Below are positions 50,424-51,503 of a stretch of DNA of 51,503 nucleotides, in pieces. The position numbers and the translations under genes are program-made. The first letter of the stretch is position 1. Every line of letters begins with the position of its first letter. The notes beneath the pieces are model-generated. The model was not told where the DNA came from. It ran no database searches and worked only from the letters and a program-made list of their open reading frames with translations. Source of the stretch: UBA2428 sp002343545 (lineage in GTDB: Bacteria > Bdellovibrionota > UBA2428); assembly GCA_937952285.1 (NCBI GenBank), contig CALFZE010000088.1, positions 1 through 51,503 of the forward strand, in the 5' to 3' direction.

Positions 50424-51503
50424 ATGAGAAGCCCGACGCCGAAGATGCCCTTTCCCGCGCGAAGCCCCCGCCCCGCCGTTTGGGCCGCCTTGTTCTTGGC
50501 CCTCGGAGTTCCTTCGCTTCACGCGCAAACCCCCGACGAAGAAGAAGAGCTCAGCGAACGTCCCGGGTCCGCGATCGGGAACGAAGACTCCGTGCTACCG
50601 AGCGGCGTTCGTCTCGAAGGCGTAAGCTACGCCGGCAACGGTTGTCCGACGGGCAGCGTGTCGACCGCCCTCAGCCCGGACCAAAAATCCTTCTCGGCGC
50701 TCTTCGACGGCTTCCAGGTCGAAGCCGGCGCCGCCGGGCTCCAAGCGTCCAAGCAATGCCGCATTACGATCCCCTTCGTCGTGCCCGCGGGTTACCGCGC
50801 CATGGTGGTCCGCACGGATATTCGGGGTTTCCATTCGCTCCCGCGCAACGGGAACACGCGCCTCACCGTGCGCTACGCCATCGACGGCCGCAGGGTCCGC
50901 GGCGGCGCCCGCGCGCGCATTCCCGGGCTCGTCGCGCGAAAGGTCTTCGCCGGACCGCTCGAAGGGGACTATTCCCTCGGCACGAAGTTCAACAAGGTTC
51001 GCCAATGGACGGAGTGCGGCGATTCCTTCGACCTCGACCTGAACATCCAACTCGCGACGACGACGAACGCCCGGCGCGAAGCCACGCTCAGCACGGTCGA
51101 CTCGGTGGACGGCGTCGCGCGCGACGGCCTGACCTACCACATCCGCTGGCAGCGCTGTCAGGACGCGACGCCCGACCCGCGGCCCACGCCGCGCCCGACG
51201 ACCCCGGTGCCGCCGATCCCGCCGCGTCCGGTGCCGCCCGTCATTCCTCCCTCGCTCCCGCGCCCCAATCCGGGCCGCCTCGAGACCGTACAGAAGGAAC
51301 TACGCTTCGGCACGGGCGGGGCCGCGATGGAGATCTCGTGCGCCGACCCCCGCGCGCGCATCGTCGACTCGGGCTACTCCGGCACGACCGAAGCCTGCCG
51401 CTTCTCGATCGCCGGATCGAAGGCCGGCTTCGCCTGCCAACCCCGCGGCAGCGCCTGCCAGGACCGCCGGCCCCGCGAAGGCCCCCGTACCCCGGGCGCC
51501 GCG
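50424..51503 (+). CDS. DUF4360 secreted protein with C-terminal extension (cut by window end)
   Basis: 360 codons to the edge with no stop. Start ATG with AGGAGGAGACCCG before it. A signal peptide ends near PSLHAQT; an acidic stretch follows (DEEEELSERPGS). The DUF4360 domain runs from about 62 to 250 (VSYAGNGCPTGSVSTALSPDQKSFSALFDGF, CRITIPFVVPAGY, IRWQRC). Next comes a proline-rich linker of about 35 residues (PRPTPRPTTPVPP), then a second region with CADPRARIVDSGYSG and several Cys. The extension distinguishes it from its 201-residue divergent paralogue. The 3' end is outside the window. Confidence 0.88.
   Translation, partial: MRSPTPKMPFPARSPRPAVWAALFLALGVPSLHAQTPDEEEELSERPGSAIGNEDSVLPSGVRLEGVSYAGNGCPTGSVSTALSPDQKSFSALFDGFQVEAGAAGLQASKQCRITIPFVVPAGYRAMVVRTDIRGFHSLPRNGNTRLTVRYAIDGRRVRGGARARIPGLVARKVFAGPLEGDYSLGTKFNKVRQWTECGDSFDLDLNIQLATTTNARREATLSTVDSVDGVARDGLTYHIRWQRCQDATPDPRPTPRPTTPVPPIPPRPVPPVIPPSLPRPNPGRLETVQKELRFGTGGAAMEISCADPRARIVDSGYSGTTEACRFSIAGSKAGFACQPRGSACQDRRPREGPRTPGAA

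Overview
The window is a GC-rich (about two thirds G+C), gene-dense bacterial chromosome segment. It has very short intergenic gaps, many ATGA/GTGA gene overlaps and frequent GTG or TTG starts. More than half of the genes encode exported products: lipoproteins, outer-membrane barrels, cysteine-containing secreted proteins, a giant Fn3/beta-helix lipoprotein and two DUF4360 proteins. With an aerobic HemF, a Gram-negative envelope (TolC, FadL-like barrels) and this surface inventory, the best guess is a GC-rich member of the Bdellovibrionota/Oligoflexia or a related deltaproteobacterial-grade lineage. That is inference from gene content. I saw no phage, insertion sequence, CRISPR array, tRNA or rRNA.

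Layout. 1-2644: the 3' end of an unknown gene, then a PEGA/TPR lipoprotein overlapping a membrane protein that reads like a trimmed FliF collar joined to a FliG-like cytoplasmic domain. 2777-9601: a 2274-residue surface lipoprotein. 9614-12117: a small barrel and two coupled exported proteins of unknown function. 12239-16052: valS followed by a propeller-like protein. 16212-18593: a large exported protein of unknown function. 18601-29394: a long minus-strand block encoding TolC, membrane-fusion protein, MacB-type ABC exporter, histidine kinase, three similarly sized outer-membrane proteins and a lipoprotein. 29495-32763: fatty-acid desaturase, S9 peptidase and a broken or oddly started XRE regulator. 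32757-38432: hflX, an M32 carboxypeptidase, a DMT transporter, an FKBP isomerase, a CoA-binding protein and proC. 38437-42327: a delta-9-type desaturase, a small secreted protein, a two-component system and hemF. 42370-46630: DUF4112, small exported proteins, a YkuD_2-type L,D-transpeptidase and a YwaF-type membrane protein. 46726-49333: an ABC-2 exporter and a LON-domain protein. 49543-51503: divergent DUF4360 genes, the second cut by the window end.

The most unusual signals are two. First, a two-copy structured element (20579-20699 and 49441-49542) has the same conserved core but entirely different outer stem sequences that still pair. The inner hairpin also shows a compensatory pair change, and each copy sits exactly at the stop codon of a minus-strand gene. 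Second, the FliF/FliG-like fusion at 833-2644 lies next to a PEGA lipoprotein, outside any flagellar operon. Smaller signals are CTGAC-type repeats at 3' gene ends, a tandem TGTAAGA site between a desaturase gene and a secreted-protein gene beside a two-component system, and several palindromes in divergent promoter regions.
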